Positions 41,446 through 49,663 of a stretch of DNA of 49,663 nt are shown here, one piece after another. Origin of the DNA: a virus. Positions within the stretch are counted from its first letter, which is position 1. Each line of letters begins with the position of its first letter. The DNA is taken from positions 1 to 49,663 of the IMG/VR virus record IMGVR_UViG_3300028883_000974. One strand, given 5' to 3'. The position numbers were made by a program, and so were the translations under genes. The notes beneath the pieces were generated by a model, which did no database searches, was not told where the DNA came from, and saw nothing but the letters and a program-made list of their open reading frames with translations.

Positions 41446-44279
41446 TGGCACTAAAACCCTTTGAATGGAAAGATAAACCTGCACTGATTGAAAGCCTTCT
41501 GCCCGTACAGAAAATCTCAGCTGAAAGCTTCAAAGAACAAATGGCAGGATCTGGAAAGACTCTTACGGCTTTGGGCAGCTATTGGAAAGGTCGTAAACCA
41601 CTAATCCTCAACAAAGCTTGTATACTTGGAGCTCTTCTCCCTTCAACCGGCAATAATCTGAAAGATCTTGAGATATTTGAGATGCTTATGGGTATGGACA
41701 GTCAAACAATGCTCAAGCGAATAGAAGCTTCTCTTTCATCGAGTAAGGCTTACGAGGCTGGAGAATGGTTGATTGAGCCATACAATGAACAAGTTAGAAA
41801 AGCAAAACGTCCCGAAGAATTGCCAGAGGATCTATTTGATCACGTTTGGGAAAAAGTAAATGAGCATTTTGGAACAGAAGCACACTCTTTTACCGAGCTC
41901 ATTGAGCAGGTTGGAATAGCAAGATTCGGCCATAGACCTAAAGTTGCAGATGTATTCTGCGGATCAGGGCAGATCCCTTTTGAAGCTGCTCGGTTAGGAT
42001 GTGATGTATATGCCTCTGATCTAAACCCCATTGCTTGTATGCTGACTTGGGGTGCCTTTAATATTATTGGAGCTTCTAAGGAGAAGAGAACAGAAATTGA
42101 AGAAGCGCAAAATAATCTTGCTCGGCAGGTTGAAAAAGAGTTTGATGCTTTGGAAATAGAAATTGATCAAAGGGGTTGGAGGGCGAAAGCTTTTCTATAT
42201 TGTCTTGAGGTTATTTGCCCAATTACTGGCTGGAAAGTTCCGTTATTACCATCTTTGATAGTAAATAAACTGTATGGAGTTATTATTTATCTGGAAAGTG
42301 ATACTCATAAAAAAAGATATAATATTTTAGTCAAGTACTCAGATGATGCAAAAGAAATTGAATTGGCTAAGAATGGTACCGTACAAAATGGTTATCTTGT
42401 TCATTCTCCTGATGGAATTGAGACTCATAGAGTCAGCATAAAATCTATCCGAGGGGACCATAAGCATAATAGAGAAAATAAAAACCGTCTTAGATTATGG
42501 GAGAAATCAGACTTCATTCCACGACCCGATGATATTTATCAAGAACGATTATACTGTATTCAGTGGATGCGGGATAAACCAACAGGGAAAGGAAGTGAAT
42601 ACGAGTTCCGATCTGTTACTGCTGATGATTTAGAGCGAGAACAGAAAGTCATTGACTATGTTGGGGCTCATTTGGAGGAATGGCAAGAGAAGGGGTATAT
42701 CCCTGATATGAAGATTGAACGAGGATACAACACTGATCAACCCATCCGTGAACGTGGATGGACGCATTGGCATCATTTGTTTAATGCACGGCAATTACAT
42801 ATGATGGGTATCCTTACCAAATTTACATCTACAAAACCTGAATTTTATACTATGATACCTGCCATGCTTAACTTGCAATCAAAATTATGTAGTTGGCATA
42901 ATGATGGGCGAAAAGGTGGTTTGCAAAATGTCTTTTCAAACCAAGCTCTTAATACACTATTAAATTTTGGATCAAGAGGATTGAAAGATCTCATTCATTA
43001 TTTATATAGAAACCCAAAGGGAATAACCATCGAAGGAAAAACATCCATTGAGTCGCTTCCAGCAAACCAGATAAATGAAAATTCTGATCTATTTATTACT
43101 GACCCACCCTACGGCGATGCGGTTAAATACGAAGAAATCACAGAATTTTTTATTGCCTGGTTAAGAAAAAACCCACCAAAAGAGTTTGCTGACTGGACCT
43201 GGGATAGTCGTAGAGCTTTGGCTATCAAAGGTGAGGATGAAGGGTTCCGACAAGGGATGGTAGCATCATATCGTAGGATGGCAGAGCTCATGCCTGATAA
43301 TGGCCTCCAGATCATCATGTTCACCCATAAGAGTGGTTCTATCTGGGCTGATATGACTAACATCATTTGGGCAAGTGGTCTTCAGGTAACAGCTGCCTGG
43401 TACGTAGTAACCGAAACAGATTCAGCTCTTAGGCAGGGAGCAAATGTGACCGGAACTATTATTCTTGTCCTTCGAAAGAGGAAGCAAAACCTTGAGACTT
43501 TCCGGGATGATTTAGGATGGGAAATCGAAGCTGCAGTTAAAGAGCAGGTTGAAGCGCTGGCGGGGCTTGACCGAAAAATACGGGATGAGAGATCAGAGGG
43601 TCTCTATACTGATGCGGATCTCCAGATGGCAGGGTATGCTGCTGCTCTCAAAGTCCTCACCTCTTATTCTGTTATTGATGGAAAGAATATGGTGACAGAG
43701 GCTGAAACTCCTCGACAAAAAGGAAGAAAGACGTTTGTAGATGAGATGATCGAATTTGCAGTGCAAACAGCAGTTCAATTCCTTGTCCCTGTAGGCTTCG
43801 AGAAATCGGAGTGGCTGAAATTATCACCTATTGAACGATACTATCTAAAGATGGTTGAAATGGAACATCAGGGAAACAAAACCCTTGATAACTATCTCAA
43901 CTTCGCAAAAGCTTTCAAAATACACCACTATGAGCACGTCATAAGCGATAACTCGAAGGCAAATTCAACGAGGTTGAAACTCTCTACAGAATTCAAAGGC
44001 AGTATGATGTCTGGAGGGAATGAGATATCTGACACCCCGCTAAGATCATTACTTTATGCGATGTATGAAATATCAAAAGAGGTTGAGGTTCAGGATGTAC
44101 TGTTGCATTTAATGGAGAATGTTCCAACATATATGCAGAAAAAGGTTCTTCTAAGCAAGATGGCTGAATATATCGCTGAGAAAAGAGCCATTTTAAAACC
44201 AACGAAACAATTCAGACCGGATAATGAGGCTAGTAATGCCAGAATTATTGCTGAAGCAATAAAAAATCAGAGGTTATAA
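41445..44279 (+). CDS. DUF1156 adenine-type DNA methyltransferase
   Basis: A 944-residue methyltransferase. The N-terminal DUF1156 region is seen in ALIESLLPVQKIS (13-25). SAM-binding motif I is DVFCGSGQIPFEAA (169-182) and the catalytic motif IV is DPPYGDAVKY (starting near 553). About 370 residues lie between them, including the target-recognition part. Probably N6-adenine (motif DPPY fits N4-cytosine too). One base overlaps the DUF3780 stop, AGGAG precedes the ATG. It likely marks host DNA so that the ATPase-helicase partners attack unmodified phage DNA; the target sequence cannot be read from here. Confidence 0.92.
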   Translation: MALKPFEWKDKPALIESLLPVQKISAESFKEQMAGSGKTLTALGSYWKGRKPLILNKACILGALLPSTGNNLKDLEIFEMLMGMDSQTMLKRIEASLSSSKAYEAGEWLIEPYNEQVRKAKRPEELPEDLFDHVWEKVNEHFGTEAHSFTELIEQVGIARFGHRPKVADVFCGSGQIPFEAARLGCDVYASDLNPIACMLTWGAFNIIGASKEKRTEIEEAQNNLARQVEKEFDALEIEIDQRGWRAKAFLYCLEVICPITGWKVPLLPSLIVNKLYGVIIYLESDTHKKRYNILVKYSDDAKEIELAKNGTVQNGYLVHSPDGIETHRVSIKSIRGDHKHNRENKNRLRLWEKSDFIPRPDDIYQERLYCIQWMRDKPTGKGSEYEFRSVTADDLEREQKVIDYVGAHLEEWQEKGYIPDMKIERGYNTDQPIRERGWTHWHHLFNARQLHMMGILTKFTSTKPEFYTMIPAMLNLQSKLCSWHNDGRKGGLQNVFSNQALNTLLNFGSRGLKDLIHYLYRNPKGITIEGKTSIESLPANQINENSDLFITDPPYGDAVKYEEITEFFIAWLRKNPPKEFADWTWDSRRALAIKGEDEGFRQGMVASYRRMAELMPDNGLQIIMFTHKSGSIWADMTNIIWASGLQVTAAWYVVTETDSALRQGANVTGTIILVLRKRKQNLETFRDDLGWEIEAAVKEQVEALAGLDRKIRDERSEGLYTDADLQMAGYAAALKVLTSYSVIDGKNMVTEAETPRQKGRKTFVDEMIEFAVQTAVQFLVPVGFEKSEWLKLSPIERYYLKMVEMEHQGNKTLDNYLNFAKAFKIHHYEHVISDNSKANSTRLKLSTEFKGSMMSGGNEISDTPLRSLLYAMYEISKEVEVQDVLLHLMENVPTYMQKKVLLSKMAEYIAEKRAILKPTKQFRPDNEASNARIIAEAIKNQRL

Positions 44280-44282
44280 TCA

Positions 44283-47000
44283 ATGGCTCTTAAACGTTTC
44301 TCTTCCAGGACAAAACAGCTTGATACTGAATTCTTAGCTAAATCTCTCACTGGGGCAAAACGTTACTTTCGAATTGCAGGCTATTTTCGTAGTTCGATTT
44401 TTGAACTTGTAGGTGAAGAGATTTCCCAGATCCCTGAAGTAAAGATCATCTGCAATTCAGAAATTGATCTCATTGATTTCAAAGTAGCAACAGGCCGTTC
44501 TGTAGCACTGAAAGAACGTTGGAATGAAATTGATGTTGAATCTGATGCTATGTTGTACAAAGATAGATATCAGAAGCTTGATGCTCTTTTACATGCTGGG
44601 AATGTCGAGATCCGGGTAGTTCCTAAAAACACATTATTTCTCCACGGGAAGGCAGGCTCCATCCACTACCCCGATGGCACACGAAAATCATTTATTGGAT
44701 CAGTAAATGAGTCAAAAAGTGCATTTACTTCAAACTATGAGTTGGTCTGGCTTGATGATGATGAGGAAAGTGCGAACTGGGTTGAAGAAGAGTTCTGGGA
44801 ATTGTGGAAAGAAGGTATTCCCCTTCCTGATACTATCCTTGAAGAGATACATCGTGTTGCAAACCGTAAAGAAATCACGATAAATGCGCTGAAGCCTGAA
44901 GAAGTTCCAGCCGCAGCAATGGCTGAAGCCCCGATTTATCGGGGAGGAGAGCAATTACAACCCTGGCAACGATCTTTTGTCACGTTATTTCTTGAACATA
45001 GAGAAACCTATGGTAAAGTTCGGCTTCTCCTTGCAGATGAAGTAGGTGTTGGAAAAACTCTTTCTATGGCTACGAGTGCTTTAGTTAGCTCCCTTCTTGA
45101 AGATGGACCTGTACTTATTTTGGCTCCTTCTACTTTGACAATACAGTGGCAGATAGAGATGAAGGATAAGCTGGGAATCCCAAGTGCAGTCTGGTCCTCT
45201 CAACAAAAAGTCTGGATAGGTGTTGAAGGGCAGCAGCTTTCGCCGAAGGGACATGCAGAATCAATAAAAAAATGCCCGTACAAAATAGCAATTGTATCAA
45301 CTGGGCTGATCATGCACCAAAGAGAAGCTGGTGATTATATAAAAGAAGCAGGAATGCTTTTAAAAAATAAATATGGCACAGTAATTCTTGATGAAGCTCA
45401 TAAAGCCCGATTGAGAGGTGGTTTTGGTGAGGCTTCTATAGAACCCAATAATCTATTAGCATTCATGCTGCTTATTGCAAAGAAAAGCAAACATATTATT
45501 CTAGGGACAGCAACACCAATTCAGACCAATGTTAGAGAATTGTGGGATCTTATGCGAATTCTGAACAGCGGAGCAAATTTCGTTTTAGGTGATACGAGCT
45601 CTTTATGGCAGGATTTTGAACGAGCCATTCCAATTATCACCGGACAGCAACAGATCCCTACCAGTGAAGAGGTTTGGGAGTGGATAAGCAATCCTCTACC
45701 CCCATCATCTGAAGATGACTTAATCGCAAACATAAGAGACTTCTATTATATCAAAGAAAATGAATTCTCTTGCTCGTATGATTACGAGGACTTAGATTTC
45801 TTGGTGAAAGAAATGTGGTTGTCCCAGATGATTAACTCAACATATTTCCAGAAAATTAATCCAGTACTTAGACATGTTGTACTGAGGAAAAGATCTCAGT
45901 TAGAAGAACAAGGTCTCTTAGAAAAAGTTGGGGTAAATACTCACCCCATACTATCAAAGGCTGATCAGTATCAACATAGGTTTTTGGGTCTTGGGATAGG
46001 AACCAACACGCCTTTTGAAGTGGCCTATAAAAAAGCTGAAGAGTTTAGTGAATTGTTACAATCGAGAGCAAAGGTTGGCGGATTCATGAAAACTTTAATG
46101 CTTCAGCGAATCTGCTCAAGCTTTGAGTCAGGGTTGAAAACAGCCCGAAAGATGCTCAGTCATACCCTCCCACAGGATGAAGATGACAACTCGGAACAGG
46201 TTGAACATGTACTTTCGAACATGTCTCCGGCAGAGGTTGAATGCTTAAAAGAAATCGAGAGACAGCTATCACGACCTGAAGCTGTTGATTCAAAACTCGA
46301 TACCGTTAAATGGTTTTTGACAACATTTCGCTCCGATGGAAAAACATGGCTCGAACATGGGTGCATAGTATTCAGTCAGTATTATGACACAGCTGAGTGG
46401 ATAGCTCGGGAATTAGCTAAATCTTTTACGGGGACTGTAGTAGCTGTATACGCTGGTGCTGGGAAAAGCGGGTTATTCCTAAATAGTGAATTCAACTCTG
46501 TAGAACGTGAATTGATCAAGACTGCTGTGAGAAATCATGAGATCCGTCTCGTAGTAGCTACCGATGCAGCTTGCGAAGGATTGAATCTCCAGGCTCTTGG
46601 GACCTTGATAAATATAGATCTTCCTTGGAACCCTTCCCGTTTGGAACAGAGGCTCGGTCGAATCAAGCGCTTTGGCCAGGTTCGTAAAACTGTAGATATG
46701 CTGAATCTTGTATATAGTGGAACCCAGGATGAAAAGGTTTATTCAGTCCTCTCTGAGCGCCTCAAAAACACTTATGATATTTTTGGAAGCCTGCCTGATA
46801 CCATTGAAGATGACTGGATTGAAGATGAGGAGGCTTTGGCTGAACACATCGATGCATATATCCACGAACGTGAGAAAGCTCAGAATGCTTTCACTGTAAA
46901 ATACCGAGATTCAGTAGATCCTGAAGCTAATAAGTGGGAATTATGTGCTAAAGTCCTATCGAGAAGAAACATTATCGATGAGCTGAGTAAACCATGGTAG
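44283..47000 (+). CDS. PLD-domain SF2/SNF2-type helicase of the defence operon
   Basis: A 905-residue protein with an N-terminal phospholipase D-like nuclease domain (His121-x-Lys123 in LHGKAGSIH, then GSVNES about 12 residues on) fused to an SF2 (SNF2-like) helicase. Walker A ADEVGVGKT (about 252-260), DEAH-like ILDEAHKAR (about 367-375), GTATPIQT, and a C-terminal domain with RLGRIKRFGQ (about 790). Three bases separate it from the methyltransferase. Probably the DNA-translocating and cleaving effector of the system. Confidence 0.92.
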   Translation: MALKRFSSRTKQLDTEFLAKSLTGAKRYFRIAGYFRSSIFELVGEEISQIPEVKIICNSEIDLIDFKVATGRSVALKERWNEIDVESDAMLYKDRYQKLDALLHAGNVEIRVVPKNTLFLHGKAGSIHYPDGTRKSFIGSVNESKSAFTSNYELVWLDDDEESANWVEEEFWELWKEGIPLPDTILEEIHRVANRKEITINALKPEEVPAAAMAEAPIYRGGEQLQPWQRSFVTLFLEHRETYGKVRLLLADEVGVGKTLSMATSALVSSLLEDGPVLILAPSTLTIQWQIEMKDKLGIPSAVWSSQQKVWIGVEGQQLSPKGHAESIKKCPYKIAIVSTGLIMHQREAGDYIKEAGMLLKNKYGTVILDEAHKARLRGGFGEASIEPNNLLAFMLLIAKKSKHIILGTATPIQTNVRELWDLMRILNSGANFVLGDTSSLWQDFERAIPIITGQQQIPTSEEVWEWISNPLPPSSEDDLIANIRDFYYIKENEFSCSYDYEDLDFLVKEMWLSQMINSTYFQKINPVLRHVVLRKRSQLEEQGLLEKVGVNTHPILSKADQYQHRFLGLGIGTNTPFEVAYKKAEEFSELLQSRAKVGGFMKTLMLQRICSSFESGLKTARKMLSHTLPQDEDDNSEQVEHVLSNMSPAEVECLKEIERQLSRPEAVDSKLDTVKWFLTTFRSDGKTWLEHGCIVFSQYYDTAEWIARELAKSFTGTVVAVYAGAGKSGLFLNSEFNSVERELIKTAVRNHEIRLVVATDAACEGLNLQALGTLINIDLPWNPSRLEQRLGRIKRFGQVRKTVDMLNLVYSGTQDEKVYSVLSERLKNTYDIFGSLPDTIEDDWIEDEEALAEHIDAYIHEREKAQNAFTVKYRDSVDPEANKWELCAKVLSRRNIIDELSKPW

Positions 47001-48127
47001 CTAGCTTACCCTCACCAAGTAAAATTCTTATTCCATATATTGCTCATAGAAATATTAACCACATCTACTTCGTTCAATACCGATTAACAAGTGGAAAACT
47101 TGTATACTTTAAAACCTCTTCAGGTTTATATCCAGAAAAGAAACCAAATGATGCACTGTCATATGTAAAAGTAATAGAACCTTTACTACTATTTGATAAG
47201 GTCTATATTACAAAAGATGACCTTATCTATCTTTATACCTTGATAGAACTTCCAGTTCTTAAAGAATTACTCGAAAATAAAATTTTAATCCCTATAAATA
47301 CAGAATCATTTAGATTCATAAATAATTATGATCCAGATACTTCTCATATGGTTTTTATGACTGATAAAGGATTAGAAGGTCATGCAGGATTCCCAGAACG
47401 ACGGAAAATAATTCCACACTCAGTAGAAAAGCTATTTGAAGATTCATGTTACCAATTTCAAAATACCAGTAGATTTATTGAGAAGATAATCAACAGTTCT
47501 AACGACGATTTGCAGAATCAAGAAATGCTAAATCTGTTAGGATTAAATCAACCAGAAGAAAGAGTTGATGAAATATATTCAAACACTTACAAGTATAATA
47601 GGCTTTTTTATTCAAACTATTTTTGCTCCTTGGCAGCAGATCTTAACATTAATTCTCTAACTCAAGATGATTTTCTATTCTCACTAATTTCTCGAAGAAT
47701 TCAAGCTTATAAAGCTACATTATCTGACGAGAATGTTGTTCCTGCATTTGAAAGTATAGTAAATTTTGAAAAAATTATTGACCTCTCAACATTAGTCACC
47801 CAATATAAACTCACATTTAAAGAAATACTGAAAATCAGAAACTCCAAAGATGGGATTACTTTCAGGAATTGGATTAGACAGTCAAACAGTGATTCATCAA
47901 AATTTAATCCTGAAGAATTCCTTTCATTGTATCATGCTGCATGTTTTCAGCAGAATTGTATATATAAACTAAGAGACACATTACCATATAAAATCATTAC
48001 CCCCATAATGTCTTTGATTCCTTGGGTTGGAATAGGAACGACCATTGGAGACACTCTATTGAGTCTTTTAGGAAAAGGCTGGTCTCCACGGTTTTTTATC
48101 AACAAATTCAGGGAATTGAGCAAATGA
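46994..48127 (+). CDS. Unrecognised fifth gene of the DUF499-DUF1156 operon
   Basis: A 377-residue AT-rich protein whose ATG lies 7 bases inside the helicase stop region, indicating translational coupling. The N-terminal part (about 50-100) has ALSYVKVIEPLLLFDKVYI and LPVLKELLENKILIPI, a pattern I associate with uncharacterised defence-linked proteins. A hydrophobic segment lies near 332-352 (PIMSLIPWVGIGTTIGDTLL), possibly membrane-interacting. No catalytic motif recognised. Its position as the terminal gene of the operon makes it a candidate effector, immunity or accessory component. Confidence 0.72.
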   Translation: MVASLPSPSKILIPYIAHRNINHIYFVQYRLTSGKLVYFKTSSGLYPEKKPNDALSYVKVIEPLLLFDKVYITKDDLIYLYTLIELPVLKELLENKILIPINTESFRFINNYDPDTSHMVFMTDKGLEGHAGFPERRKIIPHSVEKLFEDSCYQFQNTSRFIEKIINSSNDDLQNQEMLNLLGLNQPEERVDEIYSNTYKYNRLFYSNYFCSLAADLNINSLTQDDFLFSLISRRIQAYKATLSDENVVPAFESIVNFEKIIDLSTLVTQYKLTFKEILKIRNSKDGITFRNWIRQSNSDSSKFNPEEFLSLYHAACFQQNCIYKLRDTLPYKIITPIMSLIPWVGIGTTIGDTLLSLLGKGWSPRFFINKFRELSK

Positions 48128-48292
48128 GAATTATTGCCAAAACTGTACAATATCAACTGTAGCATTTTTTAAAGTTTCAGGTTGTTTCTTTATAAGTAGT
48201 TAAAAATTGGTAAATTTTGCTATTTACATAACTCGTTTTTTCGACTACACTTATCTACAATTGGTTACACCAGAAGGAGTTATTGAGGCGTT
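48128..48292. other. Intergenic region between defence operon and attachment site
   Basis: No gene seen. AT-rich; a run of T residues (about 48165-48171) follows a weak palindrome-poor stretch, so no strong terminator is evident. The sequence changes to tRNA-derived DNA at 48293. Confidence 0.5.
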
Positions 48293-48334
48293 CTCATAAC
48301 CCGGAGGTCGCAGGTTCGAGTCCTGTCCCTGCTA
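48293..48334 (+). other. Attachment site: 3' half of a CAT-anticodon tRNA (tRNA-Met type)
   Basis: The anticodon loop CTCATAA (48293-48299) starts a proper tRNA 3' half: 3' anticodon strand CCCGG, variable loop, T-arm GCAGG-TTCGAGT-CCTGT (one G-T pair) and acceptor strand CCCTGCT with discriminator A at 48334. The bases upstream cannot pair with the anticodon strand and no 5' half is present, so this is a fragment, not a gene. That is the signature of phage integration into the 3' end of a tRNA gene, with a crossover at or near the anticodon loop. No CCA is encoded. Confidence 0.8.
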
Positions 48335-48337
48335 ACA

Positions 48338-48363
48338 AACAAGTTGTTACAAAACAACAAGTT
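48338..48363. repeat. AACAAGTT direct repeats around a short inverted repeat
   Basis: AACAAGTT occurs at 48338-48345 and 48356-48363; between and across them GTTGTT (48343-48348) and AACAAC (48353-48358) form a 6-bp inverted repeat with a 4-base loop. Located directly after the tRNA fragment, these could be integrase core or arm sites. Confidence 0.4.
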
Positions 48364-48405
48364 ATGAATGATTCACCGGAAGAACCGGCGTTCTTTCAAT
48401 CCAAC

Positions 48406-48435
48406 TTACAGATGGAGTTACAGATAGCCCATCTG
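48406..48435. repeat. TTACAGAT direct repeat and CAGATGG/CCATCTG inverted repeat
   Basis: TTACAGAT occurs at 48406-48413 and 48418-48425, and CAGATGG (48409-48415) pairs with CCATCTG (48429-48435), just before the second integrase start. The TTACAGA box also occurs at 1-18, before the first integrase, suggesting a shared integrase-arm or regulator site. Confidence 0.45.
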
Positions 48436-48443
48436 ACAGGAGA

Positions 48444-49562
48444 TTGAAAATGCGCCGGTTTTGTGTTTATAAGCGCCACGGGCAGGATACCTACTATGCC
48501 CAGATCAAGAATCCAGAAACAGGGAAATACCTGGCAGCCAGATCCACCGGGACCACCGATCAGTCCGAAGCCTACATGATTGTTTCCGATTGGCTGCAGA
48601 ACGGAATTCCCCAGAAGAAATCAAAAGCAAAGAAGAAACCGCTGAAAGAGATCTTCACGCTCGATACGATCATCGAGGTACTGCACACCCTCGAGTTATC
48701 TTCCCAGGATGCTATACGGATCACCTCTGTCCTCCAGGACAAGGGAGTCATCGGGAATGTTGCTCTCAAGAAGGAACAGAAATCAGAAGCCCTCCTCCTC
48801 CCCTTCCTCAAGGAATTTTGGGATTACGACAATTCTCCCTACGTCCGGGAGAAACATGCCTACGGTCAGAGCATCGGAAAACGTCACTGTTATGAGCAGT
48901 CGAAGAAGCTCAACCACTGGAGAGATTACTTCGATCCCGAGACCAGGCTCGTTGATGTCACCAAAGATGATCTCAGGGATTTCCAGCTCACGCTCAAGGA
49001 TAAGAACCTCGCTCCTAAATCGATCAATTCAATTCTCACAGTGGGAACCGTTGCTTTCAAATGGGCAACCGATCGTGAGGAACTTACCACAAATCCGGCA
49101 AACGGCCTCAGGAAATTCTCAGGAGCTTCAAAGAAGCGGGATATCCTGAATCCTGAAGAGGTCCAGCAGGTATTCTCTGCTTCCTGGGATGATGAGCGCT
49201 CGAGAGTCGGGAACCTTCTTGCCATGACTACCGGCCTCCGAGCCGGTGAAGTTGTCGCTCTGAGGAAAGAAGATATCCAGGGAGATAAACTCATGGTCCG
49301 GCACAGCTGGAGCTTCTCTGATGGCCTCAAGGCCCCGAAGAACGGGGAGGAACGTGTCGTGCCTCTCCTCCCCCAGGTGAAGACAGAGCTACTGAAGCTG
49401 CTCAAGAGCAGTCGCTACGGGGATGAAGGCTTCATATTCTATGAAACAGCGAAAGATAAACCGATGAATATAGACGTCCTCAATAAGGGGCTCACTGCCG
49501 TCTATGTAGCCATGAAGCTGCCGGAAGATAAACAGGGAAATATTGAAGAGCAGGTTGTTTAA
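48444..49562 (+). pseudogene. Second tyrosine integrase, C-terminally truncated
   Basis: A 372-residue relative of the left-end integrase, matching it closely from the EFWDYDNSPYVREKHAYG segment to about residue 360. The catalytic Arg is present (TTGLRAGEV), but the frame ends shortly after EDKQGNIEEQVV, before the His-x-x-Arg box and the Tyr nucleophile, so it is unlikely to recombine DNA. The N-terminal ~110 residues have diverged. The ribosome site AGGAG precedes the ATG. It lies next to the tRNA fragment, where the integrase of a tandemly integrated second element would be expected. Confidence 0.9.
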
Positions 49563-49663
49563 CGTAGAATAGAAATGTAGGGAAGGGGGTGCGGACAAAA
49601 CACACCTACCCAGGATGCATGGCAATACGCCCGCCTCGTTGCGATATCATCAAAGAAACCGGG
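49563..49663. other. End of integrase homology; unassigned sequence at window edge
   Basis: Homology to the first integrase stops near 49556. The following 101 bases include a short open frame from an ATG near 49618 (MAIRPPRCDIIKETG, cut by the window end). I do not recognise it; the sharp end of homology suggests an insertion, deletion or rearrangement that truncated the integrase. Confidence 0.3.

Noticed and set aside
48293-48334. Complete tRNA gene
   Set aside because: The 5' half, D-arm and 5' anticodon strand are absent; the bases upstream do not pair with the 3' strand.
49592-49609. Group II intron 5' end (GTGCGG) after the truncated integrase
   Set aside because: Only the first bases fit and no intron domain or reverse transcriptase is visible in the remaining ~70 bases.

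Overview
The window looks like one complete, or nearly complete, lambda-type siphophage prophage (or an element derived from one) in a moderately GC-rich bacterium, followed by the start of a second, related integrated element. I lean towards a spirochaete host from the general style of the integrases and small phage proteins, but nothing here (no rRNA, no host gene) proves it. Most of the phage backbone is GC-balanced; the cargo genes are visibly AT-rich.

Layout. 1-1940: integrase and an excisionase-like gene on the + strand with their own promoter. 2009-4930: two leftward AT-rich defence-type genes (DUF4365 and DUF262/DUF1524). 5023-35687: almost everything is leftward (- strand) and, read from right to left, runs Sak4-type recombinase, DUF669 protein, Cas4-like nuclease, helicase, Toprim primase-helicase, VRR-NUC nuclease, terminase small and large subunits, gpW, portal, S49 protease with a nested scaffold, decoration protein, major capsid, connector and tail-completion proteins, tail tube, frameshifted tail chaperones, tape measure, tail tip proteins, fibres, holin. 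The order A-W-B-C/Nu3-D-E-FII-Z-U-V-G/GT-H matches phage lambda closely. It is interrupted at 22.3-25.9 kb, between terminase and gpW, by an AT-rich cargo island with AbiTii-HEPN and AlbA_2 genes, a DUF4386 membrane protein and a leftover 3' end of a second terminase gene. 35688-36093: immunity region with an early leftward promoter overlapping a perfect operator palindrome, and an apparently leaderless mRNA for a CI/LexA-type repressor (36094-36810). 36873-48127: a lysogenic conversion region holding an unknown gene and a five-gene rightward operon: DUF499 ATPase, DUF3780, DUF1156 methyltransferase, PLD-helicase, and an unrecognised fifth gene whose start overlaps the helicase stop.

48293-48334 is the 3' half of a CAT-anticodon tRNA (tRNA-Met type), which I read as the attachment site. 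A second, truncated copy of the integrase follows directly, so two elements appear to sit in tandem in the same tRNA target.

How it works together: the repressor would silence the leftward operon while three physically separate sets of defence-type genes remain expressed from the prophage, which looks like a lysogen armed against competing phages. The best candidates for something under-described are the fifth gene of the DUF499/DUF1156 operon, the AbiTii-HEPN + AlbA_2 pair, and the iteron/palindrome block at 29.02-29.19 kb. Well-supported classical phage features not captured by simple gene calling are a -1 frameshift tail chaperone (15331-15337) and a nested scaffold start (19719). No endolysin, Cro or antiterminator gene was recognised.
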